Part shown: positions 1 through 8,181 of the stretch, in pieces | Layout: every line of letters begins with the position of its first letter | Position numbering within the stretch: the first letter of the stretch is position 1 | Source of the DNA: Ferdinandcohnia sp036965165 | GTDB lineage: Bacteria > Bacillota > Bacilli > Bacillales > Bacillaceae_L | DNA: 64,000 bases | NCBI RefSeq assembly: GCF_036965165.1 | Contig: NZ_JBALOX010000021.1 | Coordinates: 1-64,000, forward strand | Direction of reading: 5' to 3' | Notes under the pieces: generated by a model | Told to the model about the DNA's origin: nothing | Seen by the model: only the letters and a program-made list of their open reading frames with translations | The model's database searches: none | Made by a program: the position numbers and the translations under genes

Positions 1-222
1 AACCGTATTTACCACAGCTGCTTCTAATGCTGCCGTCCCACCTGAAGGAAGGAGCAAAACATCTTGTTTGGTCCCGAAGACTGTTTTGACTCGCCCGGTA
101 GCATCTTGATACAGCTTTACAAATTCTGGTGTACGATGGCTAATCATATCCTGCGCCATGGCCAGTTCTACTTTCTTAGGAATGGGAGTTGGTCCAGGAT
201 GTCTAAGAATATTTTGATACAT
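1..222 (-). CDS. PucG-like class V aminotransferase (partial, N-terminus only)
   Basis: The first 74 codons of a minus-strand gene running off the left edge. The product starts MYQNILRHPGPTPIPKKV and continues with SHRTPEFVKLY and LPSGGTAALEAAV. This is the N-terminal pattern of the alanine/serine-glyoxylate aminotransferase family, which includes (S)-ureidoglycine-glyoxylate aminotransferase PucG. The family is PLP-dependent and cytosolic, but the catalytic lysine lies outside the window. A GGAGG site precedes the ATG by about 7 bases. The NCS1-type permease upstream on the same strand fits a purine/allantoin-degradation setting, but that assignment is inference because PucG, serine-pyruvate and alanine-glyoxylate aminotransferases cannot be told apart from this fragment. 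Confidence 0.75.
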   Translation of the reverse strand, partial: MYQNILRHPGPTPIPKKVELAMAQDMISHRTPEFVKLYQDATGRVKTVFGTKQDVLLLPSGGTAALEAAVVNTV

Positions 223-341
223 TTTTAATCCTCCATTTCACAACCTTAATAAGGTTGATTTATCTAGATTTGATTATATCTTATTTTAATGTATTTTTCA
301 GTTAATTCCGTCTTTAACCAGAAAGGATTACATATCAATGA

Positions 342-380
342 TAAAAAAATAACCCTCTACTTTTTCAAGTGAAGGGTTAA
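342..380 (-). terminator. Terminator of the NCS1 permease gene
   Basis: Just after the permease stop codon, read on the minus strand, AACCCTTC and a later GGGTT arm form a stem followed by a run of seven T. It separates the permease from the aminotransferase downstream. Confidence 0.6.
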
Positions 381-385
381 CAAAG

Positions 386-1783
386 TTAAGCGACGTACTC
401 TTCTTTTTTTATATCAGTTGGGTCTTCCTTAAGATAATATTTTCCTTTTGTAGCAATAGCCAAAATAATCGTGAGGATAGCAGCAAGAATGCTTGCAAAA
501 AATGCGGCCGTACTTTGTAAAAACGTACCCATATATCCTAGCGCGGCGACCGTTCCAAGGATACATGAAATTAATAGTGCGCCAACTCCTACTGGATTCC
601 ATTTATATAAGTACGCTTGTTTAGCCTCATAGTAACCTGGGCTAAGCTTTAATATTTTCTTAACGAAAACAGCATCTGTCACTAATATAGATGCCCAGGA
701 CAATAGGAAGACTCCTTGGAAAGTCAAGACTGTATCAAGGTGATTGACAATATTACCAAGCATTAAGAGGATAGCGGATACACCGGTTACAACGACCCAA
801 AAACGTCTTCCAGGTTTAAAATGAAATACGTTTTCAAAAAAGTTCGATAGTGATAGTGAACCACTGTAAATATTTGTAACGTTAATTCTAACTTGGGTAA
901 TCATTGTAAATAATGCTCCCCACATACCTAGAAGTGTAACGATATACACACCAGGATTCGGTTCACCAAGACGAACACCGAACCAAATACCTAAACCGCC
1001 CATTACACCAAAACAGAAAATCTGTGGGACAAAGCCAATTGCAAATATTCCAATTTTCCTGTCTTTAGGTTTAAGAAAACGTGCGTAGTCGGACGCAAGC
1101 AGGGGAGTTAATCCCATAATTCCGTGTTGCATACCAATGCAAAGTAAAAGAGCTGTTCCTCCAACTTGAACGTTTTCTGGCATATATGTCCAGAAGCTTC
1201 CATCGTATAAGGACGGTGTCATAGCTGCGACAATAATCGCGGCAATTAAAAAAACGCCAAACAGTGGTAAGGACCATTTTTGTAATTTGTCCAATTGTTT
1301 GATTCCAAACCAGTTTAGTGGAATGACGAGGGTACCAAAGAATAGAATTAAAGCCCATTCAGGAATAACGGGTAAGAATTCGTGGACTGCGGAAACTAGA
1401 ATTAAACCTTCCAGTGCACAATACATGATGAAATTTGTGGCATAAATAATGGAGGTCAAAGATGCGCCAATATATCCGAATCCGCCTCCCCTTGATAATA
1501 AATTGACGTTCATACCAGACTTTGCAGATAAGTACGCAATGAATGTTCCAAGAATACCGGCAACGATAATCGCATATATAGCGGAAATTATGGCGTTAAT
1601 AGCACCAAACTGAAGTGCCATCACACTTCCCATTTGAAAATAAAAAATAGCCGTTGCAATTCCGAATGTAATATTCGTTATACTTAACCAACTCATGTTC
1701 CTCTTGTTAAGTGGTACTCTATCCAATGAATAATCATCACTCGCTTCATTGCGGTTCTGATCTGCTTGGATAACAGATCCCAT
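386..1783 (-). CDS. NCS1-family nucleobase/allantoin-type permease
   Basis: A polytopic membrane protein of about 465 residues with roughly twelve hydrophobic segments, resembling NCS1 (CodB/PucI-type) transporters that import cytosine, purines or allantoin with a cation. The N-terminal LSITNITFGIATAIFYFQMGSVMALQFG stretch and the RGGGFGYIGASL motif around residues 90-105 support the family. An upstream GTG (1813) would lengthen the protein, but the ATG at 1783 is preceded by a strong AAGGAGATG site at ideal distance, so I use it. A plausible promoter (TTACAA, 17 bp, TAGAAT) lies at 1841-1869 and an 18-bp palindrome at 1798-1815 sits between promoter and start. The substrate is not determinable here; the aminotransferase neighbour hints at purine catabolism. 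Confidence 0.85.
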   Translation of the reverse strand: MGSVIQADQNRNEASDDYSLDRVPLNKRNMSWLSITNITFGIATAIFYFQMGSVMALQFGAINAIISAIYAIIVAGILGTFIAYLSAKSGMNVNLLSRGGGFGYIGASLTSIIYATNFIMYCALEGLILVSAVHEFLPVIPEWALILFFGTLVIPLNWFGIKQLDKLQKWSLPLFGVFLIAAIIVAAMTPSLYDGSFWTYMPENVQVGGTALLLCIGMQHGIMGLTPLLASDYARFLKPKDRKIGIFAIGFVPQIFCFGVMGGLGIWFGVRLGEPNPGVYIVTLLGMWGALFTMITQVRINVTNIYSGSLSLSNFFENVFHFKPGRRFWVVVTGVSAILLMLGNIVNHLDTVLTFQGVFLLSWASILVTDAVFVKKILKLSPGYYEAKQAYLYKWNPVGVGALLISCILGTVAALGYMGTFLQSTAAFFASILAAILTIILAIATKGKYYLKEDPTDIKKEEYVA

Positions 1784-1797
1784 TTTATCATCTCCTT

Positions 1798-1815
1798 TTG
1801 TGAATGTTTTCACAA
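1798..1815. promoter_or_regulatory. Rex/Fnr-like palindromic operator TTGTGAA-N4-TTCACAA
   Basis: The sequence TTGTGAATGTTTTCACAA is a perfect 7+7 bp inverted repeat with a 4-bp centre. It matches the published Rex consensus and also contains TGTGA-N6-TCACA, the Bacillus Fnr/Crp-type box. It lies in the leader of the permease gene just upstream of its ribosome binding site. Binding would be expected to block transcription. Which regulator uses it is inference. Confidence 0.6.
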
Positions 1816-1840
1816 GTGTGTTGCTTGTGTAATAAATAGT

Positions 1841-1869
1841 ATTCTACAAACGCGCTTAACTGTTTGTAA
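1841..1869 (-). promoter_or_regulatory. Predicted sigma-A promoter of the NCS1 permease
   Basis: On the minus strand TTACAA and TAGAAT are separated by 17 bases, with the transcription start expected just upstream of the palindrome at 1798-1815. Assigned by eye. Confidence 0.4.
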
Positions 1870-2166
1870 GTATATCAATTATAAAATAGAGGTAGCAACC
1901 GCGATAATCACTCATATATCGTGATAAGACCCCATTAGAACGATTCTAGTAGACATAATCTGCCTCTATCTTAGGAATGGTTCCAAATACCGAATAATTC
2001 GATCTAAATGCTATTGAATATGCGTATTATGATGATGGATGGAATAACTTGCACAATTAGAAAAGAATAATTTTCGGATTTTGTCGAAATGAGGTAAACA
2101 TATTATTTTTATATAGAATAGAACAGTGCCTTATAGAAATATTTTAGTAAAATCTTCTGAAAAATG

Positions 2167-2175
2167 TGTTAAAAT
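2167..2175 (+). promoter_or_regulatory. Extended -10 element for the DUF1646 gene
   Basis: TG-T-TAAAAT resembles an extended -10 hexamer; no good -35 is visible 17 bp upstream. Initiation near 2181 would give an ~85-base leader before the ATG. Confidence 0.35.
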
Positions 2176-2187
2176 AAATAGAGTCGA

Positions 2188-2266
2188 GATAACGTTATCA
2201 TAGAAGCATTACATATGGTCTGCTATTAAAAGTAGTCGCGACAAGACAGGGATTGGAGGAATATCT
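2188..2266 (+). promoter_or_regulatory. Structured leader, possible Na+-I (DUF1646-motif) riboswitch
   Basis: The leader contains a 12-bp perfect palindrome GATAACGTTATC (2188-2199). A compact fold follows: GTCT (2218-2221) can pair with AGAC (2244-2247) around an inner CTA/TAG hairpin (2223-2235), ending just before the GGAGG ribosome binding site. Known context: DUF1646 transporter genes are the namesake of the DUF1646 RNA motif, later reported as a sodium-sensing riboswitch class. I cannot verify the consensus from memory, so the assignment rests mainly on position, compact pairing and the gene controlled. Confidence 0.45.
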
Positions 2267-3283
2267 ATGACTGCTGGACTTATAATCATTTTACTACTCG
2301 TTCTATTTTTACCTTTCGTTGTAAAACCAATTGAACGAAATTTAGAACCCTTTTTATTTGTCATGGGCTTCCTAGCGGCACTGGTAAGCGGTGTCTTTAA
2401 TCGGGAGTTATTTTTTCATGCGTTAAAAGACCCCATTTTCATTACGCTAGCTGTGCTTATCGCAGGTTTATTATTCAAATGGTTGAAGAGACCAATTGAA
2501 GGGGCCATCTTAAATGTTAGTCACAAAATGGATATCCGTTTATTTCTTGCAATAATCATTGTGGTTTTAGGATTATTATCAAGTATTATAACTGCCATTA
2601 TTGCTGCTATCGTGCTCGTATCGATCGTAAGTACGTTAAGTTTGGATCGCAAAACCGAAATTCGGACTGTTATCCTAGCTTGTTTTTCGATTGGACTAGG
2701 TGCCGTTCTAACGCCAGTTGGGGAACCATTATCAACGATTACAACAAGTAAGTTAAAAGAGGATTTCTTTTATCTTTTTGAATTAATTGGTCTTGAAGTT
2801 ATTGTTGCTGTAGTTTTAATTGGTGTTGTAGCACTATTCGCATTAAAACCAGTTGAGGGTGCTGGTGGCTTGGATGGGGACAACCAGGCAGAAAGCTACT
2901 CTGAAATCATTGTTCGTTCCTTTAAAATTTACCTATTCGTAATGGGTCTAACTTTATTAGGTGCAGGCTATGAACCATTGGTAAATATGTATTTACTTCA
3001 TTTACAACCAGGGGTCCTTTACTGGATCAACATGATTTCGGCGATTCTTGATAATGCCACATTAGCTGCAGCTGAAATTAGTCCATCTATGAATTCAGAA
3101 ACACTTCGCTTCTTGCTGCTAGGGCTAATCATTAGTGGTGGAATGCTAATACCAGGAAATATCCCCAATATCATTTCAGCTAACAAACTTGGAATTACAA
3201 GTAAAGAGTGGGCAAAATTCGGTGTGCCATTTGGTTTAGTTGTTATGGTTATTTTCTTTATTTATTTGCTTATTATGGGGTAA
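2267..3283 (+). CDS. DUF1646 family cation transporter
   Basis: A 338-residue protein with about ten hydrophobic helices, resembling the DUF1646 predicted cation transporters (COG4756). Recognisable stretches are the glycine-rich GLGAVLTPVGEPLSTI around residues 144-160, the NMISAILDNATLAAAEISPSMN segment around 255-275 and IPGNIPNIISANKLGI near 300. Polar and acidic residues in membrane segments (LDNATLAAAE) are typical of ion-coupled carriers. The ATG is 5-6 bases after GGAGGAA. It is monocistronic, bounded by the structured leader and a strong terminator. If the leader senses Na+, the protein would act in sodium export; that is inference. Confidence 0.8.
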   Translation: MTAGLIIILLLVLFLPFVVKPIERNLEPFLFVMGFLAALVSGVFNRELFFHALKDPIFITLAVLIAGLLFKWLKRPIEGAILNVSHKMDIRLFLAIIIVVLGLLSSIITAIIAAIVLVSIVSTLSLDRKTEIRTVILACFSIGLGAVLTPVGEPLSTITTSKLKEDFFYLFELIGLEVIVAVVLIGVVALFALKPVEGAGGLDGDNQAESYSEIIVRSFKIYLFVMGLTLLGAGYEPLVNMYLLHLQPGVLYWINMISAILDNATLAAAEISPSMNSETLRFLLLGLIISGGMLIPGNIPNIISANKLGITSKEWAKFGVPFGLVVMVIFFIYLLIMG

Positions 3284-3309
3284 CAATTAAGAGACCTAAA
3301 GAATGATCA

Positions 3310-3348
3310 TCAAAAGCCACCTGCATTTTGACAACAGGTGGCTTTTGA
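3310..3348. terminator. Strong bidirectional terminator
   Basis: TCAAAAGCCACCTG and CAGGTGGCTTTTGA form a perfect 14-bp stem with an 11-base loop. T-rich sequence follows on the plus strand, ending the DUF1646 transcript. The A-rich flank makes it usable from the other side too. Confidence 0.85.
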
Positions 3349-3350
3349 TT

Positions 3351-3530
3351 TTATTTAATTTGAAGGTTTTCCATTTGCTTAATAGATACAATTACATCTT
3401 GATCACTATAGGAACCCAATAATTGCATTGTCTCCTCAGGACTTGCTGCGTGGGAAGCAATCCGTGCCATTGCTTGTTCTTGGTTGTTGGTGATACCTAG
3501 ATCGTTAAAGCAAGCCGGTAAGTCTAACAT
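3351..3530 (-). pseudogene. Remnant of an iron-containing (glycerol-type) dehydrogenase
   Basis: A 59-codon minus-strand reading frame too short to be a whole gene. Its product (MLDLPACFNDLGI, then ASHAASPEETM) resembles the extreme C-terminal helices of iron-containing alcohol/glycerol dehydrogenases, where an LPxxLxELGI motif is followed by a helix ending EGETI. An in-frame TAG lies two codons upstream of the ATG, and the preceding sequence reads FLADV in another frame, consistent with a frameshift. No ribosome binding site is evident. I read it as the leftover 3' end of a deleted gene; an unrelated small protein cannot be excluded. Confidence 0.5.
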
Positions 3531-3708
3531 CTGCTAGAAAGGTATAAGTTCCTATACCTCATCTAATTTTAAAAGAAAACTGTATATGTAAATGTGAAAT
3601 TTCTGCTAATACTTTGTGTTCTTTACCATAAGAAATACTTATCCATTTTCATAATAAAGATTAAATTTATTAATCACCCTTTTGCAANNGTACAAGGGGT
3701 GGTAGTAA
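3531..3708. other. Gene-free stretch with short inverted repeat and an nn ambiguity
   Basis: Holds a 7-bp inverted repeat AGGTATA/TATACCT (3540-3559), AT-rich sequence and two undetermined bases at 3687-3688. The only function I can support is the ribosome binding site of the next gene (AAGGGGTGG near 3693-3701). Confidence 0.5.
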
Positions 3709-4443
3709 ATGGAATATATAATTCTATTTTTCATTGGGATTTGTGCGACGACTTTGGGGACGCTTGCTGGTGGTGGGGGATTGATTAGTCTCCCGTCAAT
3801 GTTGCTTTTGGGGGTACCAGTTCATTCAGCAATTGGGGCGAATAAGGTTTCCAATACGATTAGTTCGTTCTCGAGCTTCTTCTATTTACTACGGAAAAAG
3901 GAGCTTTCTTTAAAAGAGTCGATTTGGATTATACCAGTTAGTTTAGCCGGGGGGATCAGCGGGGGCTTTATTGCTTCAAGGATTTCTGCAGAAAATATGT
4001 ATATTGTGGCAATTGTCCTGTTATTGTTTGCTTTCATTGTTTCCTTTATCGGAAAAGGGAACTTTACAGGAAATGAACCATTGAAGTTTAACAAAATAAG
4101 TGCACCGGGGTTGTACAGTATTGGTATCTACGATGGGTTATTTGGTCCAGGTCAGGGGACGTTAATGCTTTATCTATACAATCATTTAAATATCGCATAT
4201 ATTCGTGCGGTTGGATTAGTAAGACTCGCTACGTTTTCTAGTTGTTTTGGGGCTGCAATGACGTATATTGCGACAGGTAAAATTATATGGCCAGTTACAA
4301 TTGCATTGTTGCTAGGTTCCGTTACAGGGGCACAAATTGGGGTGCGCATTGCTCAGAAGCTAAAGCCCCAGTATGTAAAACCAATTTTAAGAATTGTAAC
4401 AGTACTGCTTATTGTTCAAATTGTAAGTGAGAATGTACTTTAA
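3709..4443 (+). CDS. TauE/SafE (TSUP) family transporter
   Basis: A 244-residue membrane protein with seven to eight hydrophobic helices. The glycine-rich LGTLAGGGGLISLP motif near residue 17 and the repeated GLFGPGQGTLM motif near residue 142 are the two inverted-repeat signatures of the TSUP family (sulfite/sulfonate exporters, UPF0721). The family exports or takes up small sulfur-containing or organic anions; the substrate here is unknown. AAGGGGTGG precedes the ATG by about 7 bases. It stands alone, ending at a terminator shared with the convergent YhgE-like gene. Confidence 0.85.
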   Translation: MEYIILFFIGICATTLGTLAGGGGLISLPSMLLLGVPVHSAIGANKVSNTISSFSSFFYLLRKKELSLKESIWIIPVSLAGGISGGFIASRISAENMYIVAIVLLLFAFIVSFIGKGNFTGNEPLKFNKISAPGLYSIGIYDGLFGPGQGTLMLYLYNHLNIAYIRAVGLVRLATFSSCFGAAMTYIATGKIIWPVTIALLLGSVTGAQIGVRIAQKLKPQYVKPILRIVTVLLIVQIVSENVL

Positions 4444-4445
4444 AT

Positions 4446-4480
4446 AAAAATCTGGGCTTAATGAAAAAGCCCAGATTTTT
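4446..4480. terminator. Bidirectional terminator between convergent genes
   Basis: AAAAATCTGGGCTT and AAGCCCAGATTTTT form a 14-bp stem with a short loop and T/A tracts on both sides. It overlaps the last codons of the minus-strand gene. Confidence 0.85.
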
Positions 4481-6650
4481 TTAGTTTTTGTTTGATTGGA
4501 GTACTGAGTTTGTTTAAAGGTTCTTTTAGCCAAGCACCAAACATGATGGCTGCCATGCCAAATAAAGTTAGGATAAAGAGATCATAGTAAACTGTTTCCC
4601 AGATAATCCCGCCAACAGCTTCACGTGTTAAACTGATGGCATAGCTGAATGGGAGGTAAGGGTGAATGTATTGAAAAAAGGAAGGCAGCAGGACAACTGG
4701 GAAAGTGCCACCCGAGCTTGAGATTTGTAAAACTAGGAGCACAATTGCTAAAGCCTTGCCGACATTGCCTAGTATTGATACAAGAGAGTAGATCATGACG
4801 ACGAAGACGAGACTGATAAAAACACTAAACAAAATAAAGAAGAAGGGTGCACTTACTTCGACTCCTATTAGCCACATATCTCCAGCAGTCACAATAATGG
4901 TCTGCAAAATACCAATCGTTAAAAAGGTTAATGCTTTTCCAAAGTACTCCTCTTTTCCTGTTATGCTTTCAAAACCATGAGCATCAATCGAAAGTAGCGA
5001 TATCATTAATAATCCGCCTACCCAAATTGCTAGTACTGTATAGAACGGCGTCATTCCCGTACCGTAATTTGGAAGAGGGAAAAGTTTATGAGAATCCAAA
5101 ACAACAGGTTCAGCAAAGAAGCCACATTCTACCTCCGGATCATTTCTTAGCAACTCAATAACGTCATTAATGTTGGCTTTTTGATTAAGGTCACGAATTT
5201 TCCCAGCAAGATCATTTACCTTTTGATTTAAATATGGGTATTGATTACGAGCAGCACCGATGATGTTTTTCCCTTCTTGTAGTTGCCCATTCGCATTAGT
5301 AAGGATTGATTCAATTCTTGGTATGATTTGTTGTACCTTTACAATGATTTCCCTTGCCCCTTTTATGGTCTGTTTTGCATTTTTGAGCTGAGTTCGAATG
5401 TTTGGCTCAATTTCATTGTTGTATTGATGTATGAATGTGTCGATCTGGTCTCTTGTATTTTTTGAATAGCTTTGAACCTCTTCTAAGCTAGGTATGTTTT
5501 TGTCAATATCATTAATCTGTTGATACAAGGAATCTACTTGTGAAACGGCATTATCGAGATATTGATTCTGAACTTGAAGTTGTGACTTGTATTGCTTCCC
5601 AAGTGTATTTAATTCTGTTCGGATATCATTTAGTTGCTCATTTGATCGATTGTCAGTTAGTGAATCTAGTTGATTAAACGAGTCATTGATATCCGGGTTA
5701 TTTAATCCGCTTTTCATGTCACTAAGTAGACTTTGAAGAGATTTGATATCCCTTTTGGTTGAGGCTAAATCAGTAGGGATATTATCTACTGATTGGATAT
5801 AATCATCCACTGTGTGTGTTGCGTGTTGAACCTTTGCCAAATCCACTTTGATGAGTGGAGATAATTCATTAAAGCGGGTTTCAGCTTTTGTAAGGAAAGA
5901 ATCCGCATCGTCAATTGTATGTAAGGCTTGGTCGGTCGTACTTTTCGCTTTTGGAATCAATCCCTGGATATCATCGATTACGGATTCTGCTTGATTTATT
6001 TCTCCGTAAGCATCATCAAGTGCCATTTTTATAGATGGCATTTTCTCTTGCAATAATAAGACATAGTTTTGAAATCGCTCAATATCAGGTTTATTCTGTT
6101 CCAGTTCAAGTCCAAGTCTATTAAAAGCATCAAAAATAGTCCCGTTTACCGTGGAAACAAACTGGCTTGTAATCTGTTCAGTAATGACACTGGCCCCTTT
6201 TTCTGTAATCTTTGGGGAGATGGCATTCACTTTTTCATTTACATAATATTGTATTGTTGCTTTTGTTGGGTGGTCGCTAATAACAGTTCCAAGCTTATTT
6301 GAAAAATCAGAGGGGATAATAATAACCGCGTATAGATCTCCAGATTTAACCTCCTTCATTGCTTGGTTGCGGTTGAGAAAATGCCATTCAAACGAGTTAT
6401 TCTTTTTTAAGGTTTTAATTAAGTCATCTCCAATCTGAATTTCTTTATCGTCAATTATAGTCCCTCGGTCTTCACTAACAATGCCAACCGGAATTTGATT
6501 GGTATTGCCATAAGGGTCCCATGAAGCCTTGATGTTAAACCAAGCGTAAAGCGATGGAAGCAAAATAAGGGATAGGACAACTATAGCTGCAACCCAATTT
6601 GTTAACGTATTGTTAATATCATTTAAAAAGATCATCCTGATATTTTTCAT
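4458..6650 (-). CDS. YhgE/Pip domain membrane protein
   Basis: About 730 residues with the architecture of YhgE/Pip (phage infection protein) family members. A short cytoplasmic N-terminus MKNIRMIFLNDINN is followed by one membrane helix (about 16-37). A long extracytoplasmic part has repeated coiled-coil segments (about 200-490), and five to six C-terminal helices belong to the ABC-2-type permease fold (from about 550). The family includes the Lactococcus Pip phage receptor and type VII secretion-associated proteins, but no molecular role is established. I chose the ATG at 6650 (AAAGGAA about 9 bases upstream) rather than an extended start at 6695. No secretion genes adjoin it. Confidence 0.85.
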   Translation of the reverse strand: MKNIRMIFLNDINNTLTNWVAAIVVLSLILLPSLYAWFNIKASWDPYGNTNQIPVGIVSEDRGTIIDDKEIQIGDDLIKTLKKNNSFEWHFLNRNQAMKEVKSGDLYAVIIIPSDFSNKLGTVISDHPTKATIQYYVNEKVNAISPKITEKGASVITEQITSQFVSTVNGTIFDAFNRLGLELEQNKPDIERFQNYVLLLQEKMPSIKMALDDAYGEINQAESVIDDIQGLIPKAKSTTDQALHTIDDADSFLTKAETRFNELSPLIKVDLAKVQHATHTVDDYIQSVDNIPTDLASTKRDIKSLQSLLSDMKSGLNNPDINDSFNQLDSLTDNRSNEQLNDIRTELNTLGKQYKSQLQVQNQYLDNAVSQVDSLYQQINDIDKNIPSLEEVQSYSKNTRDQIDTFIHQYNNEIEPNIRTQLKNAKQTIKGAREIIVKVQQIIPRIESILTNANGQLQEGKNIIGAARNQYPYLNQKVNDLAGKIRDLNQKANINDVIELLRNDPEVECGFFAEPVVLDSHKLFPLPNYGTGMTPFYTVLAIWVGGLLMISLLSIDAHGFESITGKEEYFGKALTFLTIGILQTIIVTAGDMWLIGVEVSAPFFFILFSVFISLVFVVMIYSLVSILGNVGKALAIVLLVLQISSSGGTFPVVLLPSFFQYIHPYLPFSYAISLTREAVGGIIWETVYYDLFILTLFGMAAIMFGAWLKEPLNKLSTPIKQKLKKSGLFH

Positions 6651-6763
6651 ATGGCAATTCCTTTCTCGAAAGACTCTTTCTATTAGTAATGCCATAAATT
6701 TTAACGAATATCAGATTTTCGTAGCCCTATTTGGTTATCCTAGTCAGAAGGAGCGTGAAGACA

Positions 6764-7342
6764 GTGGAATCATCATTTTGTCCAGTCATGTGGGATGAGG
6801 ATCCAACACCCGAAGACCAGAAGGATTGCAAGAAATGTGGATTGTATCAGCAGGGTACACGGATGATCTGGGGAGAGGGAAATCCGACAGCTCCGATCAT
6901 GATTATATTGGATAATCCTGGTGCCCGAGAAGATCGTGAAGGAAATCCAATGATTTGTGGAACAAGGCAGACCTTGCAGAAAGTAGCCCATGAAGCTGGG
7001 ATAGATAAAGAGCAATTATATGTCACGTATATTTTAAAAAGACAGCCAAAACGGGCTTATGATAAGGAGAAAACACGCGAAATCTGCATGAATCATCTCC
7101 TTGCTCAGTTGGAGGAGCAGAAACCGAAACTAATTGTTTGTCTGGGCAATGTGGCAGTTCAGTCATTTTTTCAGAACACCGAACTCGAGGTTAAAGGACT
7201 TAGAGGAAACTTTTATCAGATGAATGGCTATCAAACGACTGTCGCGTACCATCCGCTTGCGGCCAGAAGAAGACCAAATTTGTATCCACTCCTTCTTGAA
7301 GATATGCAGTTAGTAGCATTAGAGCTTCGGAAACAAATCTGA
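6764..7342 (+). CDS. Uracil-DNA glycosylase family protein (Fe-S type)
   Basis: A 192-residue protein of the uracil-DNA glycosylase superfamily, which removes uracil from DNA in base-excision repair. Motif 1 is GEGNPTAPIMIILDNPGAREDREG near residues 35-58 and the late HPLAARRRPN corresponds to the catalytic-loop histidine motif. A CxxC pair (C22, C25) and two later cysteines about 18 apart (REIC, LIVC) are arranged like the 4Fe-4S ligands of family 4 enzymes. I choose GTG at 6764, ten bases after AAGGAG; GTG at 6755 is too close and TTG at 6731 lacks a site. The subfamily and exact substrate are uncertain. Confidence 0.75.
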   Translation: MESSFCPVMWDEDPTPEDQKDCKKCGLYQQGTRMIWGEGNPTAPIMIILDNPGAREDREGNPMICGTRQTLQKVAHEAGIDKEQLYVTYILKRQPKRAYDKEKTREICMNHLLAQLEEQKPKLIVCLGNVAVQSFFQNTELEVKGLRGNFYQMNGYQTTVAYHPLAARRRPNLYPLLLEDMQLVALELRKQI

Positions 7343-7348
7343 TAAAAG

Positions 7349-7376
7349 GACAGGTCAATATAAACCTGTCTTTTTT
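7349..7376 (+). terminator. Terminator after the UDG gene
   Basis: GACAGGT and ACCTGTC form a 7-bp stem with an 8-base loop followed by six T. The T tract overlaps the end of the convergent TetR frame. Confidence 0.75.
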
Positions 7377-7977
7377 AGTTTCCAGTATATTTAAATGAGT
7401 ATATATGCGTTTTTGTTAACTCAATGACTTCCTCAATAAACTCCTCTTCAGTTTCCTTGAAACCATTTGTGATCCAATTTTGGATAAGCCCGTAAAAGCC
7501 ATAGGCTGTGTAGCGTTTAAAGTAGTCCATGTTGACTGGAATATTGTTGATTGTTTCAAATATAAATTTTTCTTGATAAATTTTTAAAATTGTTTGAGGG
7601 AAACTTGTATGTAATCCCGGTAATGTGTCTTCATATTTAATGAGCTCAAAAAAGGTACGATGCTAATCAATATAGGAAACAATATTAAAAGATGGTTTAC
7701 CTATCTTTGATGTAAATACTTTTTGTCCGGGTGTATATGGTTTGCCAACAGAATTCCATAACCCCGTCATCATAGAATCTAGTAAATCTTCAGCTAAATC
7801 AATTTTATCCTGGTAGTGAACATAAAAGGTACTGCGATTATAGGATGCTTTATCTACAATATCCTTTACAGAAACGGAATGATAACCCTTTTCTTTAATA
7901 AGGTCGATGAGAGCAAGTTTTAGATGTTCCTTTGTACGATTTTGACGTTTAGAATGGATATCAAATTCATCATTCAT
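7375..7977 (-). pseudogene. TetR-family regulator interrupted by an in-frame TAG
   Basis: The reading frame would encode a ~200-residue TetR/AcrR repressor. The first 105 residues carry the helix-turn-helix (IKEKGYHSVSVKDIVDKASYNRSTFYVHYQDK). A TAG at 7663-7665 then interrupts it. The same frame continues for 95 codons with HRTFFELIKYEDTLPGLHTSFPQ and a ligand-binding-domain-like C-terminus, ending TAA at 7375-7377. The start is ATG 7977 after a GGGGGAGG site. No indel is needed, so this is a single nonsense change or a base-call error. It is divergent from the SDR gene, and palindromes lie between them. A shortened DNA-binding fragment could still be made. Confidence 0.75.
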
Positions 7978-7998
7978 TAAAAAAACCTCCCCCAAAAT

Positions 7999-8033
7999 AG
8001 ACAGTTTTGTTTCAACTGTCTACTAGTTAGACA
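7999..8033. promoter_or_regulatory. Tandem palindromic operators between TetR and SDR
   Basis: Two overlapping dyads: AGACAGTT/AACTGTCT (7999-8021, 7-base spacer) and TGTCTA/TAGACA around CTAGT (8017-8033). They sit in the divergent control region just upstream of the TetR start and are of TetR-operator length. Assignment to this regulator is inference from position. Confidence 0.55.
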
Positions 8034-8181
8034 ATTCTATTTTAATTGATGATTGTTAAGTATACCTACAATAGTAGAATTAAATTATGAACAAATGGTG
8101 ACAATACCGTTTGTGGTAAATATTACTCTACCTTAGGGTAACACTATATCCAAATTATATTTTATAGGGGAGGAATACAAA

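Noticed and set aside
3528..3560. FRT-like sequence (AAGTTCCTATAC next to CTAGAAAGG)
   Set aside because: One arm matches the yeast FRT arm at about 12 of 13 positions, but the second arm and the 8-bp spacer layout are absent, so it is not a usable recombination site and is probably chance.
3594..3788. 64-codon frame spanning the nn bases
   Set aside because: It runs through undetermined bases and overlaps the start of the TauE/SafE gene in another frame; no family resemblance.
4458..6650. Type VII secretion locus around the YhgE/Pip protein
   Set aside because: No WXG100, EssC or EsaA/EssB-like neighbour is present; the gene stands alone.
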